Notes under the pieces: model-generated | What the model was told of the DNA's origin: nothing | Databases searched by the model: none | Seen by the model: only the letters and a program-made list of their open reading frames with translations | Shown here: positions 16,382 to 24,528 of the stretch, in pieces | Numbering within the stretch: position 1 is the first letter of the stretch | How the letters are laid out: each line of letters opens with the position of its first letter | Position numbers and translations under genes: made by a program | Assembly (NCBI GenBank): GCA_948847595.1 | Contig: CAQOGY010000015.1 | Span: forward strand, 8,397 to 72,396 | Reading direction: 5' to 3' | DNA from: an uncultured Bacteroides sp. | GTDB taxonomy: Bacteria > Bacteroidota > Bacteroidia > Bacteroidales > Bacteroidaceae | DNA length: 64,000 nucleotides

Positions 16382-17512
16382 TTATAATCTAGTTGATACT
16401 CTTTTGACCATCATCGGCTTCCAGGTTGAGAAATCTCCTGCAATGATATGTTTTCGTGCTTCACCTGCCAGCCATAGATAAAAGGCAAGATTATGTATAG
16501 AAGCGATTTGCATTGCCAATAATTCTTGTGCATGGAAAAGATGGCGCAAATAGGCTTTGCTGTATAATGTGTCTACGCAGGAAGCTCCATCTGCTTCGAT
16601 GGGAGAGAAGTCCATTTCCCATTTCTTGTTTCGCATGTTGATGATACCGTCTTTGGTGAACAACATGCCATTTCGTCCGTTTCGTGTAGGCATTACGCAG
16701 TCGAACATATCCACTCCACGCTCGATTCCTTCAAGAATATTGACGGGAGTGCCTACTCCCATTAGATAGCGAGGCTTGTCTTTGGGAAGAATCTCATTGA
16801 CAATCTCGATCATTTCATACATTTTGTCTACCGGTTCACCTACCGCCAAACCGCCGATAGCATTGCCATCTGCTCCTTTGGAAGCGACAAACTCAGCCGA
16901 TTGCTTGCGTAAATCGGGATATACGCATCCTTGAACGATGGGGAAAAGCGACTGATTGTAGCCATATTTAGGTTCCGTTTCATTAAAACGTTTTATACAA
17001 CGGTCGAGCCACCTGTGTGTCAATCCCAATGACTTTTTGGCATATGCATAGTCCGAGTCTCCCGGAGGACACTCGTCGAAAGCCATCATGATGTCGGCGC
17101 CAATCGTACGTTCGATGTCCATCACTTTTTCCGGAGTAAAGATGTGTTTACTGCCATCAATGTGTGAACGGAACTCGGCACCTTCTTCACGGAGCTTTCG
17201 GATTCCGGCTAATGAGAATACCTGGAACCCGCCACTGTCGGTCAGCATAGGACGGTCGAAACCGTTGAAGCGATGCAGTCCGCCTGCCTTCTCAATCACT
17301 TCCAGTCCCGGGCGCAAATAAAGATGATAGGTATTGCCCAGAATAATCTGTGCCTGAATATCTTCTTTCAGCTCTGTCATATGTACTCCCTTGACAGTGC
17401 CCAGTGTGCCTACCGGCATGAATATAGGTGTCTGTATCTGCCCGTGGTCAGTGGTTATCAGACCGGCACGGGCATTACTTTTGGTGTCTGTATATTGTAA
17501 GTCAAATGTCAT
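16382..17512 (-). CDS. tgt: tRNA-guanine transglycosylase (queuosine), atypical zinc site
   Basis: A 376-residue enzyme that swaps guanine-34 for preQ1 in Asn/Asp/His/Tyr tRNAs. The active-site Asp motifs are intact: LTDSGGFQVFSL, DIMMAFDECPPGD, and the nucleophile region DMFDCVMPTRNGRNG. The zinc site is not. Where the family has CxCxxC just before YSRAYLRH, this protein reads GASCVDTLYSKAYLRH, with at most one shifted Cys; the later His (SIHNLAFY) is kept. Its start overlaps the lon stop by 4 nt. Confidence 0.92.
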   Translation of the reverse strand: MTFDLQYTDTKSNARAGLITTDHGQIQTPIFMPVGTLGTVKGVHMTELKEDIQAQIILGNTYHLYLRPGLEVIEKAGGLHRFNGFDRPMLTDSGGFQVFSLAGIRKLREEGAEFRSHIDGSKHIFTPEKVMDIERTIGADIMMAFDECPPGDSDYAYAKKSLGLTHRWLDRCIKRFNETEPKYGYNQSLFPIVQGCVYPDLRKQSAEFVASKGADGNAIGGLAVGEPVDKMYEMIEIVNEILPKDKPRYLMGVGTPVNILEGIERGVDMFDCVMPTRNGRNGMLFTKDGIINMRNKKWEMDFSPIEADGASCVDTLYSKAYLRHLFHAQELLAMQIASIHNLAFYLWLAGEARKHIIAGDFSTWKPMMVKRVSTRL

Positions 17513-19977
17513 TCCCGGCTAGCTTTCTTTACAGATAAATCAATGGCATCCGCAACCTTTTCATTTGTCAGTGCGATGGCGAATACTTCTTTAATGTCGT
17601 TTACATAGTGGAAAGTCAGTCCTTTCAAATAGAGATCCTGAATTTCGTCTATGTTCTTTTTATTCTCGGCACTCATGATGATTTCCTTGATTCCGGCACG
17701 TTTGGCAGCCAGAATCTTCTCCTTGATACCCCCGACCGGAAGCACTTTGCCACGAAGCGTGATTTCTCCTGTCATGGCAAGATTAGCTTTCACTTTCCGT
17801 TGTGTCAGGGCAGAAGCCAAAGAAGTAGCCATAGTGATACCTGCGGATGGGCCGTCCTTAGGAATTGCTCCTTCGGGTACGTGAATATGGATATTCCAGT
17901 TGTCAAAGATTTCTTCATCCAGGTTCAGGATAGAAGCATGCGCCTTGATATACTCAAGTGCCAGCATGGCAGATTCTTTCATGACATCTCCCAGATTACC
18001 GGTCAATGTAAGGCGTCCGCCTTTGCCACGGCTCAAACTCGTTTCTACGAAAAGAATTTCACCACCTACGGCTGTCCATGCCAATCCGGTAACTACACCG
18101 GCATATTCATTTCCCTGATACTTGTCACGTGTATATTCCGGTGCTCCCAAGAAATCGTACAAGTCGGCAGGTTTGATTTCCGTCTTGGCGAAATAGCCGT
18201 CGGTTGCGTATTGACGAGCCGATTTACGGAGAATCTTACCGATTTTCTTTTCCAGTTCACGGACGCCGCTTTCGCGGGTATATGATTCAATGATAGCTTC
18301 CAGCGTGTCTTTAGGAAGTTTGATGTCTGTCTTTTTGAGTCCGTTGGCTTCCAGTTCTTTGGGTACCAGATGCTTGCGGGCAATCTCGATCTTTTCTTCC
18401 GTGATATAACCGCTTACTTCAATCAATTCCATACGGTCGAGCAACGGGCCGGGGATTGTATTCAGATTGTTGGCTGTTGCAATAAATAGTACTTTTGAAA
18501 GATCATAGTCTACATCCAGAAAATTATCATGGAAAGATGTATTCTGTTCCGGATCAAGAACTTCCAATAATGCAGAAGAAGGATCTCCTTGACGGTCGGC
18601 GCTGACTTTGTCTATCTCATCCAGAATAAATACCGGATTGGAAGCGCCTGCTTTTATCAGGCTCTTGATAATTCGTCCCGGCATAGCACCTATATATGTT
18701 TTGCGGTGACCACGGATCTCAGCTTCATCATGTACGCCACCTAAAGACATACGTACATATTTACGTTTGAGTGCGGACGCGATAGACTTTCCGAGAGATG
18801 TTTTACCGACTCCGGGAGGGCCGTACAAGCAGATAATAGGTGATTTCATATCATCCTTCAATTTCAGTACAGCCAAATGTTCCAGAATGCGTTCTTTCAC
18901 CTTTTCCAGTCCATAGTGGTCTTTATTCAACGTCTTTTCTGCATTTTTGAGGTTCAGATTGTCGGTTGTGTAAACGCCCCACGGAAGGTTGAGCATTGTT
19001 TGCAGATAATTAAGCTGTACGCTGTAATCCGGCGATTGCGGATGGGTGCGTTCCAGTTTCGCCAGTTCCTTCATGAAAGTTTCTCTGACTTCCGCATTCC
19101 AGCGCATTCTTTCTGCTTTTTGGCGCATTTCTTCTATTTCCTGCTCCTGGCCGCCACCACCCAATTCATCCTGGATAGTTTTTATTTGCTGTTGCAGGAA
19201 ATATTCACGTTGTTGCTGGTCAATGTCTTCACGGGCACGCATCTGGATGGATGCCTTGATTTCAGCCAACTGTACTTCACGATTCAGGATTTCCAATAAG
19301 TGATAAGTACGTTCGCGTAATGAATTGATGCTTAATAAATCAATCTTCTCATCTTTCTTGAATGGTAGATTCGAGCAGATGAAGTTAATCAGAAACATCG
19401 AGCTATTAATATTTTTAATAGCAAATGCCGAATCCTGATGCATTGCATCCGATGATTTGATATAACGCATCGTCAAGTCCTTGCATGTTTCTACCAGTGC
19501 CTGGAATTCTTTATCAGTGTTATTCGGAATTTCTTCTTCCAGAAGTTCTATTTCGCCTTTCAAATATGGATGCGTATCGGTAATACTTTTCAGTCTCAAA
19601 CGCTTCATTCCCTGAAGAATGACAGTGGTTGTCTGATCCGGCATTTCCAATACCCGCACAATACGCCCTACAGTACCGATATTATGTAAATCTTCCAGTT
19701 TAGGATCTTCCGTATGCGCTGATCTCTGGCATACTACTGCAATATCTTTATGTTTTTTCTCGGCGTCACGTATGAGCTTCAGAGAGGACTTGCGCCCCAC
19801 TGTGACAGGCAGGAATACTCCGGGAAACAACACCATATTACGAAGGGGAAGAACCGGAAGAATTTCACCAGATTTAATATTTACATCGAATGCATTCTCA
19901 TCGTTACCATCATAGTCAGTAATTAACGAGAAACCGTTGTTATCACCTACATCTTCCAATAAGTATCTTTCTTTCAT
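17509..19977 (-). CDS. lon: ATP-dependent protease Lon
   Basis: An 822-residue LonA protease that degrades misfolded and regulatory proteins in the cytoplasm. It has an N-terminal substrate-binding domain (LPVLPLRNMVLFPGV), a coiled-coil middle (about 220-310), an AAA+ module with Walker A GPPGVGKTS and Walker B VFILDEIDK, and the Ser-Lys protease domain with Ser in KDGPSAGI and Lys in GGIKEKILAAKRAG. The length is normal. It is the first gene of an operon with tgt and an LPS export permease. Confidence 0.97.
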   Translation of the reverse strand: MKERYLLEDVGDNNGFSLITDYDGNDENAFDVNIKSGEILPVLPLRNMVLFPGVFLPVTVGRKSSLKLIRDAEKKHKDIAVVCQRSAHTEDPKLEDLHNIGTVGRIVRVLEMPDQTTTVILQGMKRLRLKSITDTHPYLKGEIELLEEEIPNNTDKEFQALVETCKDLTMRYIKSSDAMHQDSAFAIKNINSSMFLINFICSNLPFKKDEKIDLLSINSLRERTYHLLEILNREVQLAEIKASIQMRAREDIDQQQREYFLQQQIKTIQDELGGGGQEQEIEEMRQKAERMRWNAEVRETFMKELAKLERTHPQSPDYSVQLNYLQTMLNLPWGVYTTDNLNLKNAEKTLNKDHYGLEKVKERILEHLAVLKLKDDMKSPIICLYGPPGVGKTSLGKSIASALKRKYVRMSLGGVHDEAEIRGHRKTYIGAMPGRIIKSLIKAGASNPVFILDEIDKVSADRQGDPSSALLEVLDPEQNTSFHDNFLDVDYDLSKVLFIATANNLNTIPGPLLDRMELIEVSGYITEEKIEIARKHLVPKELEANGLKKTDIKLPKDTLEAIIESYTRESGVRELEKKIGKILRKSARQYATDGYFAKTEIKPADLYDFLGAPEYTRDKYQGNEYAGVVTGLAWTAVGGEILFVETSLSRGKGGRLTLTGNLGDVMKESAMLALEYIKAHASILNLDEEIFDNWNIHIHVPEGAIPKDGPSAGITMATSLASALTQRKVKANLAMTGEITLRGKVLPVGGIKEKILAAKRAGIKEIIMSAENKKNIDEIQDLYLKGLTFHYVNDIKEVFAIALTNEKVADAIDLSVKKASRE

Positions 19978-20027
19978 CTTTTCGTTTTAATTTAGTTTAT
20001 GTCATACAAATATGCATAAATCGTTTG

Positions 20028-20035
20028 CAAAGTTA
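20028..20035 (-). promoter_or_regulatory. Promoter -7 element for the lon operon
   Basis: On the minus strand this reads TAACTTTG, an exact -7 match, 51 bp upstream of the lon start. I see no CIRCE-like or other heat-shock operator. Confidence 0.6.
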
Positions 20036-20193
20036 ATTGATTCTCTCTAATAATAAAGCACAGCTTGGAATAAAAACACAAAAACAATGCCAAAATATGG
20101 GACGATTGAAGAAGTATTCCATAATAATTATTTATTTTTGGCGGTTTCCAATAAAATAGTAGAATAAAACAGGTTTAAAAATAAGCGGATAAA

Positions 20194-20904
20194 ATGTCGA
20201 ATCCTTATTTTCAATTTAAGCAGTTTACAGTGTGGCATGATAAGTGTGCTATGAAGGTGGGCACGGATGGGGTGCTTTTGGGGGCATGGACTTCTGTGCG
20301 GAACGCACATAAGATTCTGGATGTCGGGACAGGGACGGGATTGGTTGCATTGATGTTGGCTCAACGTAGTCTGCCGGATGCGGATATTATAGCATTGGAA
20401 ATAGATAAAGCCGCTGCCGGACAGGCCGGGGAGAATGTAGCCCGCTCTCCTTGGAAGGAGCGGATAGAGGTAGTGCAGGCTGATTTCAGGAACTATCAAT
20501 CTTCGGACAAGTTTGACGTGATTGTTTCTAATCCCCCGTATTTCGTTGATTCATTGGAGTGTCTGGATCAGCAGAGGAATGCAGCCCGGCATAATGATTC
20601 TCTGACCTATGAAGAATTATTGGAAGGGGTGGCCGGATTATTGGCGGAAGATGGGGCTTTTACGATTGTAATTCCGACAGATGTAGCTGATAGGGTGAAG
20701 ATGATAGCTACAGCGAAGAATTTATATGCAGTCCGGCAGCTAAATGTGATAACTAAGCCTGGCGGCATTCCTAAACGTACCCTGATTACTTTTACTTTTT
20801 CTAATCAGGAATGTGTTGTCGAAGAATTGTTGACGGAATTAGCCCGCCATCAATATAGTGAGGAATATATAGCATTGACGCGGGAGTATTATTTGAATAT
20901 GTAA
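20194..20904 (+). CDS. tRNA1(Val) adenine-37 N6-methyltransferase
   Basis: A 236-residue class I SAM-dependent methyltransferase of the YfiC/TrmN6 family. It starts FQFKQFTVWHDKCAMKVGTDG, typical of the family. The SAM-binding motif is LDVGTGTGLVALMLAQ, and the adenine-N6 catalytic motif is NPPYF in VIVSNPPYFVDS. The length is normal. It is monocistronic and converges on a small ORF across a 24-bp palindrome. Confidence 0.92.
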   Translation: MSNPYFQFKQFTVWHDKCAMKVGTDGVLLGAWTSVRNAHKILDVGTGTGLVALMLAQRSLPDADIIALEIDKAAAGQAGENVARSPWKERIEVVQADFRNYQSSDKFDVIVSNPPYFVDSLECLDQQRNAARHNDSLTYEELLEGVAGLLAEDGAFTIVIPTDVADRVKMIATAKNLYAVRQLNVITKPGGIPKRTLITFTFSNQECVVEELLTELARHQYSEEYIALTREYYLNM

Positions 20905-20914
20905 ATATAAAGGA

Positions 20915-20938
20915 GTAGAGGATGAATTCATCCTCTAC
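20915..20938. terminator. Perfect 24-bp palindrome between convergent genes
   Basis: GTAGAGGATGAA and its exact complement abut, giving a 10-bp stem with a 4-nt loop in RNA. It includes the stop codon of the minus-strand small ORF and lies 11 nt after the methyltransferase stop. There is no T run on either side, so it may stabilise 3' ends rather than terminate alone. Confidence 0.6.
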
Positions 20939-21122
20939 TATCCAAGCTGTTTATATCAGGGTTTAATTCCCTTACAGCCTCTTTTACTTCTTTATTAGTT
21001 GGATTACGATTAGTTTCTACCTGTTGTACTGGTACAATCTCATTCACCATTCTTTCATATCCTTTTTGTTCTAACAAATGAACTTCTTTTTCATTGGTTT
21101 CTTTTTGTTTTTTTGTTTTCAT
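20928..21122 (-). CDS. Small charged protein of unknown function
   Basis: A 64-residue, highly charged protein (MKTKKQKETNEKEVHLLEQK at the N-terminus), likely helical and soluble, with no Cys or membrane segment. A purine-rich stretch (AAAAAAGAAAAG) sits before the start. I do not recognise the family. The coding case rests on an intact frame, a plausible start region and its own intergenic space; it could still be a chance ORF. Confidence 0.55.
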   Translation of the reverse strand: MKTKKQKETNEKEVHLLEQKGYERMVNEIVPVQQVETNRNPTNKEVKEAVRELNPDINSLDSRG

Positions 21123-21381
21123 ATGACTTTTCTTTTTTAGTTTCTACTTTGAAAACAGAAAACAGTGAAAGTTGGTTCATTCTACCAAAATATATTTTCA
21201 GTTAATTCATCTCAATAAACGCCATAGTATCTATACTTTGACTGGTAGACCAGTACTTTGCAGAAGGGCTTCTGGTTTCTGTCAGGAAAAAAGTTGAAAT
21301 GCAAACAGATGAAATTCAGACTATTGGGAAATAATAAATAAAAAACATTCGTTTAGCTATTGTTAATTAAAAAATACTCCC
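21123..21381. other. Non-coding region before tRNA-Pro
   Basis: AT-rich sequence between the small ORF and the tRNA promoter. It contains the small palindrome CTGGTAGACCAG near 21241-21252. No gene or RNA is supported here. Confidence 0.5.
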
Positions 21382-21389
21382 TATCTTTG
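21360..21389 (+). promoter_or_regulatory. Promoter of tRNA-Pro
   Basis: TTG (21360-21362), 19 nt, then TATCTTTG (21382-21389). This places the start of transcription about 30 nt before the mature tRNA. Confidence 0.7.
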
Positions 21390-21425
21390 CACCGCTTTTG
21401 AAAAGAACAACCCTTCAAAAAGTAG

Positions 21426-21500
21426 CGGGGTGTAGCGCAGTCCGGTTAGCGCACCTGCTTTGGGAGCAGGGGGTCGTGGGTTCGAATCCCGCTACCCCGA
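21426..21500 (+). tRNA. tRNA-Pro (anticodon TGG)
   Basis: The full cloverleaf is visible. The acceptor stem is CGGGGTG with TACCCCG (one G-U pair) plus discriminator A. The D arm is GCGC/GCGC, the anticodon arm is CCTGC-TTTGGGA-GCAGG, and the T arm is GTGGG-TTCGAAT-CCCGC. CCA is not encoded. Confidence 0.97.
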
Positions 21501-21526
21501 CGAAAAAGATAAAGTAAGTAATTTTG

Positions 21527-21556
21527 AGCTGATACAGTTTGTACCAGCTTTTTTTA
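21527..21556 (+). terminator. Terminator of tRNA-Pro
   Basis: AGCTGATAC pairs with GTACCAGCT (one A-C mismatch) around AGTTT and is followed by seven T residues. Confidence 0.85.
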
Positions 21557-21579
21557 TTTGTATATTTTAAGAGAGCTAG

Positions 21580-21608
21580 CCCCCTGCTCCCAAGGCAGGT
21601 GCGTTAAC
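21580..21608 (-). repeat. Inverted partial copy of tRNA-Pro (D-arm 3' side and anticodon arm)
   Basis: These 29 nt match the complement of 21445-21473 of the tRNA-Pro at 27 positions. Read on the minus strand it gives GTTAACGCACCTG, then CCTTGGGAGCAGGGGG, so the anticodon loop is again TGG. The acceptor and T arms are absent. It lies downstream of the tRNA terminator and 63 nt beyond the kinase stop, in the sense direction of the kinase transcript. Confidence 0.8.
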
Positions 21609-21670
21609 TCTCTCTATCTTAATGAAGAATCGCAATTTATACAAAACAGTTGCAAAATTGCAATAACCCA

Positions 21671-22948
21671 TTATTTAGGAAAGGTGAGAATGAATCTACT
21701 CCCTTTGCCTGATTCTGATTTTACATTGATGCTTCCTTCATGCAAAGTCATAATTTGCTTGCATAAGCTGAGTCCGATACCCGAACCGGTTGTTTTGGTA
21801 CTAAAGAAAGGTACAAATATCTTGTCCAGAACATCCGGTAAAATGCCTTCTCCATTGTCGGATACTGTCATAATCTTATTGTTGGCAGGTGAAGTGATTA
21901 TTGTTATCCGAATGTTTTTATCTGCTTGCTTTCCACACGCCTCGCGGGCATTTTTCAATAAATTAATGAGGACTTGTTCTATTTGTGCCCGGTCTATATA
22001 CAAGTTTAGTTCTGATAAAGGAGTTTCAAAATGAATGTATTCTTCCGGGAATAACTTCTTTAAATCCATGAATAGTTCTGCAATAGAAACTTTGGTGCGG
22101 ACAGGAGCGGGGATTCGTGTCAGGCGACGGTAGTTTTCTACAAATTCTAATAACCCTTTGCTTCTTCTGTGAATAGTTTGCATGGCTTGCAGGATAATGG
22201 AGTATTCTTTTTCTCCAAGCTGTTCGGGTATTCCTCTTTCACTTAGTGTTTCGGAAAGAGAAATAATCGGTGTGATGGAATTCATGATTTCATGAGTCAG
22301 TACACGTATCAGCTTTTGCCAGGCTTCCATTTCATTTCGTTCCAGTACGGAATGGATATTTTTCAGGCTGATTATTTGTTGCTCTTTTCCTTGTGTCGCA
22401 AACTTGGTGCAAGAAATGGCCATTTCCAGGACAGTGCTGTTTTGTTCGATACGGATAATTGGAATATTATTAGTCGCAGAAGCGATTAGTAATGCTTCCG
22501 GTAATTGTGAGATTTGTCCTAAATGGGTGACGGCCGCCTGATTCATCCATTCTACATGTCCGGATCTGTCGGCAACAAGTACGGCTGTGTCTACCTTGTT
22601 CAATAAGTTTTCGTAATATTGGTGCTTTATTTCCTCAGCCAACAGTTTTCCCCGAAAGTCTTTCAGGCTTTCCGAAAGTTCTTCTGTCCACTCATTCATT
22701 ATTTTATTCTTGAAAGGCGGGTGGAAGGCTTGCGTCATGTCATTATACCGGAGTCCGTCTGTCAGCCGTCGCAACAAATTAATTTGTTTAAACTGCATAC
22801 GATAGAGGTGTACACCGGTAGTTATCAACAGTAGGATGCAGATAGTGGTGCTGAACCATAACTGTTTTTGAAACAGCAGGCAGCTTCCGATAGAAAGCAG
22901 CATTATAAATAAGATGTGTAAGAACACTCTGATTGCATATCGTTTCAT
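21671..22948 (-). CDS. Sensor histidine kinase (NtrB-like, PAS domain)
   Basis: A 425-residue membrane kinase. Two N-terminal helices (about 8-24 and 30-48) with almost no periplasmic loop suggest that it senses a membrane or cytoplasmic cue. A PAS domain follows (about 110-205, TAVLVADRSGHVEWMNQAA), then the H box LTHEIMNSITPI, N box LINLLKNAREA, and G boxes VSDNGEGI and TGSGIGLSLC. It overlaps the response regulator gene by 4 nt and should phosphorylate that protein. Confidence 0.94.
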   Translation of the reverse strand: MKRYAIRVFLHILFIMLLSIGSCLLFQKQLWFSTTICILLLITTGVHLYRMQFKQINLLRRLTDGLRYNDMTQAFHPPFKNKIMNEWTEELSESLKDFRGKLLAEEIKHQYYENLLNKVDTAVLVADRSGHVEWMNQAAVTHLGQISQLPEALLIASATNNIPIIRIEQNSTVLEMAISCTKFATQGKEQQIISLKNIHSVLERNEMEAWQKLIRVLTHEIMNSITPIISLSETLSERGIPEQLGEKEYSIILQAMQTIHRRSKGLLEFVENYRRLTRIPAPVRTKVSIAELFMDLKKLFPEEYIHFETPLSELNLYIDRAQIEQVLINLLKNAREACGKQADKNIRITIITSPANNKIMTVSDNGEGILPDVLDKIFVPFFSTKTTGSGIGLSLCKQIMTLHEGSINVKSESGKGSRFILTFPK

Positions 22949-24321
22949 AAGCCTAGTTTTTCAAGTTTACGATATAAGGCAAAGCGGGTTATGCCCAAAT
23001 ATTCGGCGGCACGGGAAATATTTCCCTCGCTAAGTTTCATTGCTTTTTCAATGGTCTGGCGTTCCAGTTGTTCCAAATTTAATATCGTTTCTTCTTCCTT
23101 CCTTTGTTTAGGAGCGGCATGGAACAGAAAGTTTTCAGGTTTTAATAAAGAGCCGTCTCCTAATATGACAGCGCGTTCTATCGTATGCTGCAATTCCCGC
23201 ACATTTCCGGGCCAGGCATACTTTAATAGTTTGTTTTTGGCTTCCCGGGTCAGGCCGCGCATATCCTTTTTGTATTTACGTGCATACCGTTGCAGGAAGT
23301 GTTCGGCCAGTAGAATAATATCATTACCACGTTCGCGGAGCGGCGGGATATGTATTTCAATGGTATTGATACGATAGAGCAAGTCCTGCCGGAAGTTTCC
23401 TTCATCCACTAATTGGCGAATATCCGCATTTGTGGCACAAATCAGGCGGACGTCAATAGGAACGGCTTGTGTACTGCCTAAACGGTTGATTTGTCGCTTT
23501 TCGATAGCAGTCAATAGTTTCGATTGCATGGGAAGTGAAAGATTGCCGATTTCATCCAAAAACAGAGTTCCGTTGGTGGCAACTTCCATTCGCCCGGCTT
23601 TTGATTTTTTAGCGTCGGTGAAAGCCCCTTTTTCAAATCCGAATAGTTCGCTTTCGAACAATTGTTCGGGGATACTTCCCAAGTCAATGGTGACAAAAGG
23701 CTTGCCGTATCGGGGGGAACAGCGATATAAGAAATGAGCAATCACGTCTTTTCCTGTTCCGTTTTCTCCTAGAATCAGGATATTGGCATCTGTACAACTT
23801 AGTTTGTTTATTGTAGTGAAAACTTCCTGCATGGCAGGAGATTCTCCGATAATGTCTCCTTCCGATGTGTTTTGACCGCTAAGTACTTCTATCTGCTCTT
23901 TTAAGATATTCACTTCTCGTTGTGACTGGCGCAACCGCATTCCGGAAGTGAGTGTGGCCAGTAGTTTTTCTTTTTTCCACGGTTTGGGAATAAAATCTGT
24001 TGCGCCGGCTTTGATAGCCCGCACTGCTTTGTCTGTATCTGCATAGGCGGTCATAAAGATAACAATAGCCTGCGGGTCAATTTGCAGTATTTGCTCCAAG
24101 CTCTCAAATCCTTCCTGACCACTAATAGCGTCACGGCTGAAATTCATATCCAATAAGATAAGATCGGGTTGAAAAGTAGTCATGAAATGTTCGATTCGGT
24201 CAGGAGTGGTGGCTACCTTTATTTTCTCCGCATAAGGTTCCAATAACAGGTTGAGGGCGAAAAGGACATCTTCGTTATCGTCTACTATAAGTATTTTCCC
24301 CAGTTTACTTGCTTCTTTCAT
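22945..24321 (-). CDS. Sigma-54-dependent response regulator (NtrC family)
   Basis: A 458-residue activator. The receiver domain has phosphoacceptor Asp in LILLDMNFS and the switch region FMTAYAD. The AAA+ domain has Walker A LGENGTGKD, a sigma-54 contact loop reading GAFTDA instead of GAFTGA, and Walker B LFLDEIG. A Fis-type HTH ends the protein (NISRAAEYLGITRFALYRKL). It is encoded just before its kinase and divergently from an export operon with a sigma-54 promoter, its likely target. Confidence 0.95.
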   Translation of the reverse strand: MKEASKLGKILIVDDNEDVLFALNLLLEPYAEKIKVATTPDRIEHFMTTFQPDLILLDMNFSRDAISGQEGFESLEQILQIDPQAIVIFMTAYADTDKAVRAIKAGATDFIPKPWKKEKLLATLTSGMRLRQSQREVNILKEQIEVLSGQNTSEGDIIGESPAMQEVFTTINKLSCTDANILILGENGTGKDVIAHFLYRCSPRYGKPFVTIDLGSIPEQLFESELFGFEKGAFTDAKKSKAGRMEVATNGTLFLDEIGNLSLPMQSKLLTAIEKRQINRLGSTQAVPIDVRLICATNADIRQLVDEGNFRQDLLYRINTIEIHIPPLRERGNDIILLAEHFLQRYARKYKKDMRGLTREAKNKLLKYAWPGNVRELQHTIERAVILGDGSLLKPENFLFHAAPKQRKEEETILNLEQLERQTIEKAMKLSEGNISRAAEYLGITRFALYRKLEKLGL

Positions 24322-24364
24322 TTCTTTTGCTGAATAGATTTATTGCTTTTCTTTATTACATCGG

Positions 24365-24372
24365 CAAAGATA
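24365..24372 (-). promoter_or_regulatory. Promoter -7 element for the regulator-kinase operon
   Basis: On the minus strand this reads TATCTTTG. The first enhancer-like dyad begins 24 bp upstream of it, so the regulator could also affect its own transcription. Confidence 0.65.
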
Positions 24373-24395
24373 TGGATAATAATCATGTGTTGTAT

Positions 24396-24430
24396 GTGCG
24401 ATTGCGCACTAGTTTTGTGCGTATTTGCAC
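24396..24430. promoter_or_regulatory. Two enhancer-like dyads for the NtrC-type regulator
   Basis: GTGCG-N5-GCAC occurs twice, at 24396-24409 and 24417-24430, offset by 21 bp (two helical turns). They lie about 60-90 bp upstream of the sigma-54 promoter, the usual position of activator sites for this family. Confidence 0.75.
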
Positions 24431-24486
24431 GCTGATAATAGAAGAGGGATAAACGTATCTGTTTGAAGTATAGTAATTTATATAAA

Positions 24487-24502
24487 TGGCACAGGTTTTG
24501 AA
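24487..24502 (+). promoter_or_regulatory. Sigma-54 promoter of the export operon
   Basis: TGGCAC (24487-24492), 5 nt, then TTGAA. The -24 GG and the -12 G are exactly 12 bp apart, as required. The only deviation is A for C at the -12 GC. The expected start of transcription is about 24512, just before AACGAAGG and the TolC-like start at 24529. Confidence 0.75.
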
Positions 24503-24528
24503 TAATAAATTAATAAATATAACGAAGG

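Noticed and set aside
21580..21608. Second functional tRNA-Pro gene on the minus strand
   Set aside because: Only about 29 nt match; the acceptor and T arms are missing.
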